Assembly (NCBI RefSeq): GCF_026250525.1
Contig: NZ_CP111043.1
Coordinates: forward strand, 868,001-932,000
DNA: 64,000 bases
Reading direction: 5' to 3'
Origin: Chondrinema litorale
GTDB lineage: Bacteria > Bacteroidota > Bacteroidia > Cytophagales > Flammeovirgaceae
This document shows, piece by piece, positions 9,318-17,736 of this stretch (position 1 is the stretch's first letter; each line of letters begins with the position of its first letter). The notes below the pieces were generated by a model. That model made no database searches. It was not told the DNA's origin and was given only the letters and a program-made list of their open reading frames with translations. Made by a program: the position numbers and the translations under genes.

Positions 9318-10342
9318 ATGGATAGAATAACAAAAGATACCGACATTAGAGAATACAGGAGAAAGTTAGTAGTTGGTCTATCGAAGAGAGGACTCAAACA
9401 ACAAAGTATTACAGAGGTACTTGACTGTAGTCAAGGCTTAGTTAGTCAAGTTCTTTCCGCTTATGAGCAAACTGGTATTTCTGGCATCAAAAAGAAAAAA
9501 TACCTAGGAGCTAGCCCAAAACTTACCATAGCTCAGCAGCAAGAACTCCAAGCTCATTTAGTCAGAGGGGGCTACTAAAGCTGGTTTTCCTAGCCAAGGC
9601 TGAACAAGAAAAAGAGTTTTTTGTCAGATAAAACAACTCTTTAATGCTGAGTATAGCCTGCAACATATTGGTACATGGTACACTATTACATCAATGGGGC
9701 TTTAGCTACTGCAAGCCTCCAAAGAAGGAACCCAGAAAAAATCCTGAACTCGTAAAAAAGTGGAAAAAAGAGAGATTGCCTAATTTGCTGAAAACAGCTA
9801 AAAAAGAAGGCAGGAAGGTCTATTATGGAGATGAAGCATCTTTTTTCGTTACACCAAAATTGCAAAAATGTTTTTTACCTCAAGCCAATCCCTTTCCCGT
9901 TGAGATATGGTCAAAATCTTTTGAGCATATCTTTGTTTGTGCAGCCATCAGTAGTGAGGGGGATTTTACTTATACAACCAGTAAACATCCTTACAAAGGG
10001 GACGATATTGTCTCATACTTAGAACAATTATTAGCAGCTGAACCAGATCCCATTACTTTAATTTGAGATCAAGCAAGTGTCCATGATTGCAAAACAGTAC
10101 ATCAGTTATTAGAAAAGTTACCAAAAGGAAGACTTAAATTGGTGAAACAACCTGCATATAGCCCAGAAGTAAATCCAGATGAACATGTATGGGCTTATAT
10201 CAAAAATATCGATTTGAAAAATCTTGCCTTCAAATCACTGACTGATTTGAAGGACAAATTGATGGATATTTTAGAGGATTTCTCAGATAGGAAACAACTC
10301 ATTAGAAATTTCTTTCTTAACCAAAATGTAGCCTTTTATTAA
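9318..10342 (+). pseudogene. IS630-family transposase, disrupted by two frameshifts and two stops
   Basis: It starts MDRITKDTDIREYRRKLVV with a helix-turn-helix (GLKQQSITEVLDCSQGLVSQ). The frame is lost at a run of five G (9567-9571; four would restore GATKAGFPSQ). A TGA at 9601-9603 stands where the family has Trp before TRKRV. A 7-bp tandem duplication TGGTACA (9669-9675, 9676-9682) shifts the frame again; removing it gives LLHQWGFSY. A second TGA at 10064-10066 precedes DQASVHD. DDE remains are YYGDEASFF, DQASVH and PAYSPEVNPDEHVW. The stop lies in the right terminal repeat. It is inactive, and the nested IS cut it off from its leader. Confidence 0.88.
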
Positions 10343-10374
10343 TTTTCTTGTTGCTTCCCTATAACACATTCACT
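10335..10374 (-). repeat. Right terminal inverted repeat of the IS630-type element
   Basis: Inverted partner of 8229-8268 (39 of 40 identical); it also contains the last codons of the transposase remnant. Confidence 0.9.
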
Positions 10375-10390
10375 TTTTTGTTTCTTTAAA

Positions 10391-11536
10391 TTAAGATAGC
10401 CTATTTCTATAATCTTCGTACCCGAATTTTCTCACCAACTTAAACTCTCCTTCTTCAGTCCAAATACCGATGGAAGGCAAGTTCACACCATTAAAAGTAT
10501 GGTTTTTTACCATCGTATAATGAATCATATCATCAAAGATTAATTGCTGACCGATTTCCAATGGTTTTTCAAAAGCGTAGTTACCCATTACATCACCTGC
10601 TAAACAAGTTAAACCACCCATTTTGTACACATATTCCCCTTCAGAAGACTTCTCAGATCCCCAAATCTTTGGCTGGTAAGGCATCTCAATCGTATCTGGC
10701 ATGTGTGCAGAAAATGAAGTGTCTAGCATAGCACTTTTCACTCCTTGGTTTTCTACAATATCAACTACAGTAGATAATAAATAGCCAGTTTCCCAACCTA
10801 CAGCACTACCCGGTTCCAAAATAATTTCCAGATCGTAGTTTTCTTTCAGATTTGTAATGAGCGTAATTAGCAAGTCTAGGTCGTAGCCTTTTCTGGTAAT
10901 GGCATGCCCACCACCCATATTTAACCACTTTGCTTGGTGTAGTAAGTGTCCAAATTTTTCTTCTACGGCTTCTAATGTTTTTTCTAAAGACTCTGCACTA
11001 CTTTCACAAAGTGTATGGAAATGCAAGCCATCTATTCCTTCTGGTAACTCATCGCCAAACTTGTCGGCAGTTAAACCTAACCTTGACCCAGGAATACAAG
11101 GGTTATACAAATCGGTAGTTACTTCTGAATATTCTGGGTTAATTCTGAGCGCACAAGAAATCTTACGATCAGCTTTTGCAACAACAGACTTATATTTCTC
11201 CCACTGATTCATAGAGTTAAAAGTAATATGCCCGCAATAGCTCATTAGCTCTTCAAACTCATGCTCCAAATAAACTGGACTATAAGCATGAACCTCTTTG
11301 CCAAATTCTTCATAACCCAATCTGGCTTCGTGCAACGAGCTGGCAGTAGTTCCTGGTAAATATTTACTCACCAAAGGGAAAGTACTAAACATGGCAAAAC
11401 CTTTAAGTGCACAAATAATTTTCGCACCAGAAGCTTTCTGCACCATATCCATTGTTTTTAGGTTATCATGCAATCTCTTCTCTTCTAGGACATAACACGG
11501 ACTCGGTATTTTTGAAAAATCTATTTCTGAGGTCAT
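10391..11536 (-). CDS. nspC: Carboxynorspermidine/carboxyspermidine decarboxylase
   Basis: 381 aa, a PLP enzyme of the alanine-racemase fold. The opening IPSPCYVLEEKRLHDNL and the lysine that holds PLP, ICALKGFAMF (Lys45), match NspC; HFHTLCES, WLNMGGGHAI and ILEPGSAVGWETGYL form the phosphate and substrate pocket, and GGLTCLAGDVMGNYAF the C-terminal domain. It removes the carboxyl group of carboxy(nor)spermidine, the last step of the alternative spermidine pathway. The partner dehydrogenase is not in the window. It is a single gene with a good promoter candidate at 11571-11599. Confidence 0.93.
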   Translation of the reverse strand: MTSEIDFSKIPSPCYVLEEKRLHDNLKTMDMVQKASGAKIICALKGFAMFSTFPLVSKYLPGTTASSLHEARLGYEEFGKEVHAYSPVYLEHEFEELMSYCGHITFNSMNQWEKYKSVVAKADRKISCALRINPEYSEVTTDLYNPCIPGSRLGLTADKFGDELPEGIDGLHFHTLCESSAESLEKTLEAVEEKFGHLLHQAKWLNMGGGHAITRKGYDLDLLITLITNLKENYDLEIILEPGSAVGWETGYLLSTVVDIVENQGVKSAMLDTSFSAHMPDTIEMPYQPKIWGSEKSSEGEYVYKMGGLTCLAGDVMGNYAFEKPLEIGQQLIFDDMIHYTMVKNHTFNGVNLPSIGIWTEEGEFKLVRKFGYEDYRNRLS

Positions 11537-11570
11537 TTTATTTTAAATTGTTGAGTTGGTTTAAACAATG

Positions 11571-11599
11571 CAAAAATAAACAGCTGTAACTTTTTTCAA
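11571..11599 (-). promoter_or_regulatory. Bacteroidota-type promoter upstream of nspC
   Basis: On the minus strand TTG (11597-11599), an 18-base spacer, then TATTTTTG (11571-11578). This fits the Bacteroidota consensus TTG-N(17-23)-TAnnTTTG and lies about 35 bases before the nspC start. Confidence 0.6.
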
Positions 11600-11664
11600 G
11601 CACCTGATTATATTTTTAAAAATTCCTTCGATAAAGAAACTTTTAATATCCTACAAACTTAATT

Positions 11665-12180
11665 ATGAATAAATTGAAAACCTTTATCATGTCGCTATTA
11701 CTACTTCCTGCATGTACTTTCATTAATAAGAATGAGAGCCAAATTGATGTAATAATAAACAGATACAGATATTTAAATAGCTTTGAAAGTGATACAAATA
11801 CATATAAAATCAGATATCACAATAGTATTGAATCCCATTTTTTTGGTTCCAATGAACTTGATGGTGAAGAGTACTTTACTGATTTTTTTATTGAGATGGA
11901 TACAACAGATAAATCTCAAATAATAATAAATGGATTTGAAGCTTATTACGATTCTTATAAAAAATATTTAATCAACAACAAACCTGCTTTTGTTAGCCGA
12001 TATAACTACAATTTAGAAAATCCTGTAGACAACATTGGTCTATTTTTCTTCTACAAAAACAGACTAATTTATTATAATGGCGGACCTATTAAATGCACTT
12101 ACCACTATCAAGATTTTGATTATAATGTGCCCGACTTGGTAAAAAGCGATACTTCAGATTTTATCAGGTTTTATAAGTAA
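11665..12180 (+). CDS. Hypothetical lipoprotein
   Basis: 171 aa, not recognised. A lipoprotein signal (MNKLKTFIMSLLLLPAC, Cys17) predicts membrane anchoring. The mature part is rich in Tyr, Asn and charged residues, with phrases such as FFIEMDTTDKSQIIINGFEAYYDSYKKYL. It stands alone, divergent from nspC and convergent with folB, 23 bases from the folB stop. It may be lineage-specific. Confidence 0.6.
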   Translation: MNKLKTFIMSLLLLPACTFINKNESQIDVIINRYRYLNSFESDTNTYKIRYHNSIESHFFGSNELDGEEYFTDFFIEMDTTDKSQIIINGFEAYYDSYKKYLINNKPAFVSRYNYNLENPVDNIGLFFFYKNRLIYYNGGPIKCTYHYQDFDYNVPDLVKSDTSDFIRFYK

Positions 12181-12203
12181 ACATGATTGTAAAAAACAAA
12201 ATT

Positions 12204-12575
12204 TCACTTCTCAATCTCATCTTTCTTTTTAAGCATTTCTACTGTTGCACTTCTGCAAATACCTCCAATGGGTGGGTCAAACTTTTTTATACTAATATGT
12301 ACATCTTCAATATTGTTAAAAGCAAGAAGAATGTTGTTGCAAATCTTGTCTGCCAGAAACTCAAGTAATTTTACTGGAGTTGCCATCTCTTCTTTTACAA
12401 TATTATAAACATGTTCGTAATTGATGGTATCGTTGAGGGTATCGTCTATAGCGGCTTTAGAAAAATCAACCGTAACTTCTATATCCACACCAAATTTGCG
12501 GCCTACTTCCCTTTCGGTTTTGTAAAATCCATGATAGGCAAAAAACTCCAGACCTTCCAGTTTAATTTTTCCCAT
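12204..12575 (-). CDS. folB: Dihydroneopterin aldolase
   Basis: 123 aa, the normal size. The start KIKLEGLEFFAYHGFYKTEREVG has the family's YHG motif, and INYEHVYNIVKEEM, LLEFLADKICNNIL and the end ISIKKFDPPIGG complete it (Glu for pterin binding in LLEFLA, Lys in ISIKKF). It cleaves 7,8-dihydroneopterin to 6-hydroxymethyl-dihydropterin and glycolaldehyde in folate synthesis. It reads in the same direction as the DivIVA-like and WD40 genes upstream, with 130 bases before it. Confidence 0.92.
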   Translation of the reverse strand: MGKIKLEGLEFFAYHGFYKTEREVGRKFGVDIEVTVDFSKAAIDDTLNDTINYEHVYNIVKEEMATPVKLLEFLADKICNNILLAFNNIEDVHISIKKFDPPIGGICRSATVEMLKKKDEIEK

Positions 12576-12705
12576 GCTACTTTAGTTTAATATTAACACC
12601 TTCTTTACCGGCGAAAATAGATAAAAAGGTAAGCAAAAAAAATTAATCTTTTATTAGTGGCTAAGCTTAAAATAGAAGGTCTGTTTTATTTATAAAGTAT
12701 AAGTT

Positions 12706-13524
12706 CTAATCTTCATCCTCGTCGCTTGCTTTTCCTTTAAAGCGCTCATGAATACTCGGTATTTTTTTATTAAAACCCTCGTTTATCGATCTTTTAGCCT
12801 TTTCTGTTGCATACCTGTCTGCAATTGACCTTGGCTTCTCGTCTTTTTCGGTATTACCAGAGTTAGATGGCTTTGTTTGCTGAGATGTAACTGTGGGAGC
12901 AGGCTTTTTGGTGGTCTGCGATTTTAGCATTTCATCAAAATGCTGGTTATAATCCCAATCTATCTTAGACGGTATATTGTCTGGTTGCTGGCTAGTTTTA
13001 TAAGATGTTTTTTCTGCTAAAACTTTAATCTTATCCATCGTTTTAGCCATAAAATGATTTAGCTCGGCAATAATTCTTTTTCTGCCGTTCTCCATCAATT
13101 CAATTTCATCTTTCTTAACACGCACCTTTTCATCTGTAGCTTTGAGGCGCTCACGGCAGTAGTTTTCAGTTTTTTCCAGAATTTTTTGAGCCCTATTTCT
13201 GGCTTCTTTCATAATCTGGTTTGCCTGAAATTTACTCTTATTAATAATTAATCGACCTTCTTCCTCTGCATTTTGCTTTGTTTTTACATTGATCGATTTA
13301 GCATCTTCTAATGCCTGAAATAGCTTGTTTTCAATATCTCGGTAACGATTTAACTCATTATTACTTTGAATTAGCTGGTTAGAAAGTGAACGGTTTTGCT
13401 GTTTAAGGTTTTCAAATTCAACAGATAGTTCATATAGAAAATGAGAAACCTCTTCATTTGAAACACCTCCTATGGTCTTTTTGCTAAATACCTTCTGCCT
13501 AATATCCTGAGGAAGAATATCCAT
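12706..13524 (-). CDS. DivIVA-domain coiled-coil protein
   Basis: 272 aa. The N terminus MDILPQDIRQKVFSKKTIGGVSNEEVSHFL has the DivIVA/GpsB form (short helix, turn, then a heptad-rich helix). A long coiled coil of about residues 28-170 (FENLKQQNRSLSNQLIQSN, KFQANQIMKEARNRAQ, RVKKDEIELMENG) follows. The tail is low-complexity and charged, ending in DEDED. DivIVA proteins mark curved membranes and organise division or growth. In Bacteroidota such proteins are poorly studied, so the role is inferred from the domain only. Confidence 0.75.
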   Translation of the reverse strand: MDILPQDIRQKVFSKKTIGGVSNEEVSHFLYELSVEFENLKQQNRSLSNQLIQSNNELNRYRDIENKLFQALEDAKSINVKTKQNAEEEGRLIINKSKFQANQIMKEARNRAQKILEKTENYCRERLKATDEKVRVKKDEIELMENGRKRIIAELNHFMAKTMDKIKVLAEKTSYKTSQQPDNIPSKIDWDYNQHFDEMLKSQTTKKPAPTVTSQQTKPSNSGNTEKDEKPRSIADRYATEKAKRSINEGFNKKIPSIHERFKGKASDEDED

Positions 13525-13638
13525 AAAAAAATGATTATTTGGTCTAATTTGATCTCCTTTTAAGATTTAAACTGAAATCTAAAATTAATTCTTGAAAAAA
13601 TACAGTATTTTCCTAAGAAAATTCTGCTGTTAATTATA

Positions 13639-14583
13639 TTACTTACTAATAAGCCGATTTATCCTATCGATATTCATAGATAGGCTCCAAACTGAGATTG
13701 TATTATCGTCGCTGCCAGAAATGAGCGTATTTTCATTTTCTGGCCATAGTAATTTATTAACTGATGTTCCATGACCAGCGTGTCTTGCTTTATCGATTAC
13801 TTTTAATAATCTAAAAGCCTTGCCATGCCATACCTTAAGTGACTTGTCTTTACTACAAGTTGCAAAATAAGAACCATCTTCTTTAAATACAATATCGTTA
13901 ATGGTGTACATGTGCCCAACTATATCTTCGTACAACTCATAAGCTTGCGGTACATCCCAGATTTTTATATGCGCATCGCGCCCACCGCTAATTAAAAACT
14001 TTCCATCTGGTGAGTAAGACAAGCAAAACACCGAATTATCATGAGCTAATTTTTTCTCATGTACAAGTTTATATGAAGCAGTAGAAAAAATTCTGATGCT
14101 GTTATCGCTATAACCCGCAGCTATTTCTCTTCCCAACGGATGAACAGCTATTTTTCTAAGTGATTGATCAGAGAGCTTTAACCGGTTTTCTATGGTTAAA
14201 CTTGTTAGGTTAATTACAATTAATTCACCATCGCCAGTGGCTACCAGCACCTTGCCATTTATGTATTTAATATCAAATATGGCAGAGTTAGTAAGCTTTA
14301 AAGAAGCCTCTTCTTTTCTGGTATACAAGTCAATGATGTTGATGCCGTCTAGGTTTTGCCCCACTACAAGTTTGTGAATATCTGCAAGATAACAGAGTGC
14401 ATAAACTGTGCTTTGTACTCTGGCTATTAATGTGCCTTTATCAGGCACATTTAAATCCCATTGTACAACCATTCCATCAGAACCTGCTGAATAGAACTCA
14501 GAACCCTGCCCTTCTGCCATTGCAAACACACTATTCTTGTGTCCGGTAAACATTCCAGCCTTATTTACATCAATTGCACTCAT
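13639..14583 (-). CDS. WD40-repeat protein
   Basis: 314 aa from ATG 14583; a GTG lies one codon earlier. About seven WD40 blades are visible: GHKNSVFAMAEG...GMVVQWDL, ALCYLADIHKLVVGQ, IFDIKYINGKVLVAT, IAVHPLGREIAAGYSDNSIRIF, VFCLSYSPDGKFLISGG...IKIWDV, INDIVFKEDGSYFATCSKDKSLKVW and VNKLLWPENENTLISGSDDNTISVW. There is no signal peptide, so it is cytoplasmic. A seven-blade propeller with no other domain suggests a protein-protein scaffold. The partner is unknown; its neighbours are divIVA-like and folB. Confidence 0.88.
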   Translation of the reverse strand: MSAIDVNKAGMFTGHKNSVFAMAEGQGSEFYSAGSDGMVVQWDLNVPDKGTLIARVQSTVYALCYLADIHKLVVGQNLDGINIIDLYTRKEEASLKLTNSAIFDIKYINGKVLVATGDGELIVINLTSLTIENRLKLSDQSLRKIAVHPLGREIAAGYSDNSIRIFSTASYKLVHEKKLAHDNSVFCLSYSPDGKFLISGGRDAHIKIWDVPQAYELYEDIVGHMYTINDIVFKEDGSYFATCSKDKSLKVWHGKAFRLLKVIDKARHAGHGTSVNKLLWPENENTLISGSDDNTISVWSLSMNIDRINRLISK

Positions 14584-14727
14584 CACTAAACTTAATAGAA
14601 ATACTTAATGTTTTACTTTATTGAATTTTTACTAGCACCTTCTGTACTTTGCTAAATTGCACAGAAACTTTCAGAATTACTTAAGCTTTACATTTATATT
14701 CGCTACATAAAAAAACATTTTAATTTC

Positions 14728-15210
14728 ATGCCTACAGAAAATAAAATCAAAACACTTGAGGAGTTAAAAAGCCTACGTAATACTTGGGCTAATAATAACA
14801 ATAAAGTTGTATTTACCAACGGCTGTTTCGATATATTGCACTTAGGCCACATAGACTATTTAGAGAAATCTGCTGCATTAGGTAATAAGCTTATTATAGG
14901 TTTAAATACTGATGCTTCGGTATCAAAACTAAAAGGTCCTAGCCGACCTGTAAATAATGAATATGCCCGCGCCAGATTACTGGCAGCACTTGCTTTTGTA
15001 GATGCAGTGGTGTTATTTGGCGAGCCAACTCCATTAAATCTTATTGAAACTATTAGCCCAGATATATTGGTTAAAGGAGATGATTATGCCATAGAAGATA
15101 TTGTTGGAGGAAGACATGTACTGGAAAATGGTGGAGAAGTAAAAACTGTGTCTTTGGTACAAGGTTTCTCAACTACAGATATTATTAAAAAAATAAAGCA
15201 TGAAGATTAA
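14728..15210 (+). CDS. rfaE2: RfaE2-like D-glycero-beta-D-manno-heptose 1-phosphate adenylyltransferase
   Basis: 160 aa, a stand-alone nucleotidyltransferase like the C-terminal half of HldE. The nucleotide-binding motif is FTNGCFDILHLGHIDYL (HxGH-type signature LGH), with the closing FSTTDIIKKIK. It activates heptose-1-phosphate with ATP for LPS core synthesis. The kinase partner (RfaE1) is not nearby. The gene is divergent from the WD40 gene. Confidence 0.87.
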   Translation: MPTENKIKTLEELKSLRNTWANNNNKVVFTNGCFDILHLGHIDYLEKSAALGNKLIIGLNTDASVSKLKGPSRPVNNEYARARLLAALAFVDAVVLFGEPTPLNLIETISPDILVKGDDYAIEDIVGGRHVLENGGEVKTVSLVQGFSTTDIIKKIKHED

Positions 15211-15544
15211 TTTTTATGCACTTTTTTAAGAAATTCAATCATTTTACCAATATCATTTTTATATTTGTTCGTACACTTAAAGGTGTATAGAAGTTACTAA
15301 CTCACAAAGCCAAGACTACCTGCTATAAATAATTAGAGATTTTTTTGATAGAAAAAACTCATATTTTATGTATCACACAAGCTGTTAAAGCAAGGTATGT
15401 ATCATTTAATCACAATTTTATTTTTAGAATCAGTATGCTATAATATTAAAGCATATTGCCTTATTAATGATTAGCTATTATTTTTGATCCCATTAACATT
15501 AATTTTTATTAACGTTCAGATTTAAGTTCTGAAAATTTTAATTC
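15211..15544. other. Intergenic region of 334 bases
   Basis: No coding sequence or RNA gene seen. It holds the promoter candidate for the fatty acid hydroxylase (15456-15486). The rest is AT-rich without clear repeats. Confidence 0.4.
15456..15486 (+). promoter_or_regulatory. Bacteroidota-type promoter for the fatty acid hydroxylase gene
   Basis: TTG (15456-15458), 20-base spacer, TATTTTTG (15479-15486), giving a leader of roughly 50 bases before ATG 15545. Confidence 0.55.
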
Positions 15545-16165
15545 ATGGAAGCATCAAATTTTCAACCAAAGAATACTGGCAAAAAACAGTTGTTTGACAA
15601 CCCAGTTCTAGAAAAGCTTACTCGTACTCATATTTCTGTTCCGCTTTTTGTTTTTTATGGAATATCGGCCTTTTTATTATTTAGAGGCTTTGTTTATACA
15701 GAATTATCTCCATTTACTATTATAGGTGTATTTATATCAGCTATATTATTTTTTACACTTGTAGAGTATATTATGCACAGACATGTGTTCCACATGTTGC
15801 CTACTAATAAATTGAAGAAGGATATTGCATATAACTTTCATGGTGTACACCACGAATACCCAAAAGATAAATCTAGGCTAGTTATGCCTCCAGTAGTAAG
15901 TATAACTCTTGCAGCCATCTTATTTTTCGGAATTAGGTTTGTAATTGGAGATTATGTTTATGCATTTCTACCAGGTTTCCTTACAGGATATGCAAGCTAT
16001 TTAGCAGTTCACTATATCGTACACGCATACAGACCTCCAAAAAATATATTTAAAGTACTTTGGGTTCACCATGGTATTCACCACTATAAAGAAAACGATA
16101 GAGCTTTTGGTGTTTCTTCTCCTTTGTGGGATTACATTTTTAGAACAATGCCAAGAACTCAATAA
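15545..16165 (+). CDS. Fatty acid hydroxylase superfamily membrane protein
   Basis: 206 aa. It has the histidine clusters of the di-iron hydroxylase/sterol desaturase family: HRHVFH, HGVHHEYP, HYIVHAY and HHGIHHY. Membrane segments lie around residues 35-60 (FVFYGISAFLLFRGFVY, IIGVFISAILFFTLVEYIM) and 115-155. The pattern and size fit fatty acid 2-hydroxylases lacking the cytochrome b5 domain, which hydroxylate acyl chains of sphingolipids or ornithine lipids. The exact lipid is not determined. It is a single gene with its own promoter and terminator. Confidence 0.82.
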   Translation: MEASNFQPKNTGKKQLFDNPVLEKLTRTHISVPLFVFYGISAFLLFRGFVYTELSPFTIIGVFISAILFFTLVEYIMHRHVFHMLPTNKLKKDIAYNFHGVHHEYPKDKSRLVMPPVVSITLAAILFFGIRFVIGDYVYAFLPGFLTGYASYLAVHYIVHAYRPPKNIFKVLWVHHGIHHYKENDRAFGVSSPLWDYIFRTMPRTQ

Positions 16166-16189
16166 AAGAAATTTCCATCTTTTATATAT

Positions 16190-16222
16190 AAAGCCACTTT
16201 TTTAAGTGGCTTTTCTTTTTTT
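16190..16222 (+). terminator. Rho-independent terminator after the fatty acid hydroxylase gene
   Basis: Stem AAAGCCACTT / AAGTGGCTTT (16190-16199, 16204-16213) with a TTTT loop, then a T-rich run to 16222. Confidence 0.85.
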
Positions 16223-16296
16223 AAATAATTTGAAGGATGGTATATTCACCCTACAATTAATTAACAGTCTGTTTATCAGGCACAAAACAATTTACC

Positions 16297-17661
16297 ATGT
16301 TACAATATATAGAATCAAATAAAGAAAGGTTTCTAAGCGAACTGTTTGACTTACTAAGAATCCCTTCTATTAGCACCGACAAAAAATACAAGGATGATGT
16401 AATTAAGGCTGCGGAGTTCTTAAAAAATAAACTTAGCGAAGCAGGAGCCGACAATGCAGAACTTTGTGCCACTCCGGGCTATCCGATAGTATTTGCAGAA
16501 AAAATAATAGACGAAAAACTTCCTACCGTATTGGTTTACGGCCACTACGATGTTCAACCTGCCGATCCTTTAAGTTTATGGACAACCCCTCCTTTTGAGC
16601 CAGAAATAAGAGAGGGTAAAATATACGCCAGAGGTGCTTGCGACGATAAAGGACAAACCTATATGCATGTAAAAGCATTCGAAACCATGATGAAAAATGG
16701 CACGCTACCATGTAATATAAAATTTATGTTGGAAGGTGAAGAAGAAAGCGGCTCAGAGCACTTAGAAGGTTTCGTTACTGAAAATAAAGATAAAATTGCA
16801 GCAGATGTAATTCTGATTTCTGATACAGGAATAATCGCTAACGATGTACCTGCCATTACTGTTGGCTTAAGAGGTATGAGCTATATGGAAGTTGAGGTTA
16901 CAGGCCCTAATCGCGATTTACACTCAGGCTTATATGGTGGTGGAGTTCCAAACCCGATTAATGTACTTACCAAGATGATCGCCTCACTTACAGACGATGA
17001 AGGCAAAATTACTATACCAGGATTTTACGAAAAAGTTGAAGTACTAAGTGATGCGCAAAGAGCAGAATTAGCAAAAGCTCCATTCGATCAGGCATTCTTC
17101 AAAAGTGAGATTGGATTAAAAGATGTCCAAGGAGAGAAAGGATATTCTACACCAGAAAGAGTTTCTATAAGACCAACTTTAGATGTAAATGGTATTTGGG
17201 GTGGCTATATGGAAGAAGGTGCTAAAACAGTAATTCCTTCTAAAGCGCATGCAAAAATATCTATGCGTTTGGTGCCATTTCAAGAGCCGGAAGAGATAAC
17301 AGAAATATTTACCAAGCATTTTGAGTCTATCGCTCCAGAAAGTGTAAGTGTTAAAGTGATTCCTCACCATGGTGGAGATCCGGCTGTAATTCCAACAGAT
17401 TCGGTAGCTTATAAAGCAGCAAGCAAAGCCATGGAAACAACTTTTGGCAAAACTCCTGTTCCTGTAAGAAGTGGAGGAAGTATTCCAATTGTTGCCATGT
17501 TTAAAGAACAATTAGGTTTAGATTCTATCTTAATGGGATTCGGGCTTGACTCCGATGCTATTCACTCACCTAACGAACACTACGGAGTATTTAACTTTAT
17601 GAAAGGGATTGAAACGATTCCGTACTTCTATCAGTACTATGCTGAAATGATGAAAAGTTAA
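16297..17661 (+). CDS. M20-family dipeptidase
   Basis: 454 aa. Zinc-ligand motifs are all present: VYGHYDVQPAD (His, Asp), ARGACDDKGQ (bridging Asp), EGEEESGSEH (catalytic Glu and zinc Glu), LISDTG and the final HSPNEHYGVFNF. The DLHSGLYGG segment is typical of the CNDP/PepV-like dipeptidases with a lid domain. It is cytoplasmic (no signal) and hydrolyses di- or tripeptides. Single gene. Confidence 0.92.
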   Translation: MLQYIESNKERFLSELFDLLRIPSISTDKKYKDDVIKAAEFLKNKLSEAGADNAELCATPGYPIVFAEKIIDEKLPTVLVYGHYDVQPADPLSLWTTPPFEPEIREGKIYARGACDDKGQTYMHVKAFETMMKNGTLPCNIKFMLEGEEESGSEHLEGFVTENKDKIAADVILISDTGIIANDVPAITVGLRGMSYMEVEVTGPNRDLHSGLYGGGVPNPINVLTKMIASLTDDEGKITIPGFYEKVEVLSDAQRAELAKAPFDQAFFKSEIGLKDVQGEKGYSTPERVSIRPTLDVNGIWGGYMEEGAKTVIPSKAHAKISMRLVPFQEPEEITEIFTKHFESIAPESVSVKVIPHHGGDPAVIPTDSVAYKAASKAMETTFGKTPVPVRSGGSIPIVAMFKEQLGLDSILMGFGLDSDAIHSPNEHYGVFNFMKGIETIPYFYQYYAEMMKS

Positions 17662-17683
17662 TATCTTGCTTTATTAGTGAAAC

Positions 17684-17713
17684 ATCGCCAAAGCCAATTA
17701 AAGCTTTGGCGAT
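17684..17713. terminator. Hairpin between convergent genes
   Basis: Perfect 11-bp stem ATCGCCAAAGC / GCTTTGGCGAT with an 8-base loop, between the dipeptidase and the convergent Lys1-like gene. There is no long T-run, so it may act in both directions or be Rho-assisted. Confidence 0.6.
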
Positions 17714-17736
17714 AAATATTAGTTAGTTAACATGAT

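Larger units (their letters stand above)
8229..10374 (+). mobile_element. IS630-type insertion sequence, decayed and interrupted by an IS1595-type element
   Basis: The ends are a 40-bp inverted repeat with a single mismatch: 8229-8268 and 10335-10374 (outer sequence AGTGAATGTGTTATAGGG). Removing the nested element and one copy of its target duplication leaves 1124 bp, the usual IS630 size. The transposase (see 9318-10342) has an IS630-type HTH and DDE remains. IS630 elements normally duplicate a TA target; I see no clear flanking TA pair, so the insertion is probably old or its edges are slightly misplaced. The left end carries the stop codon of the upstream GH3 gene. Confidence 0.85.

Noticed and set aside
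9601..10066. TGA read as Trp in the IS630 remnant
   Set aside because: Two Trp-to-TGA changes could suggest recoding, but TGA is used as a normal stop elsewhere (for example the GH3 gene), and the same remnant has frameshifts.
12183..12368. Plus-strand frame of 61 codons across the folB 3' end
   Set aside because: It is antisense to folB and has no homologue-like features.
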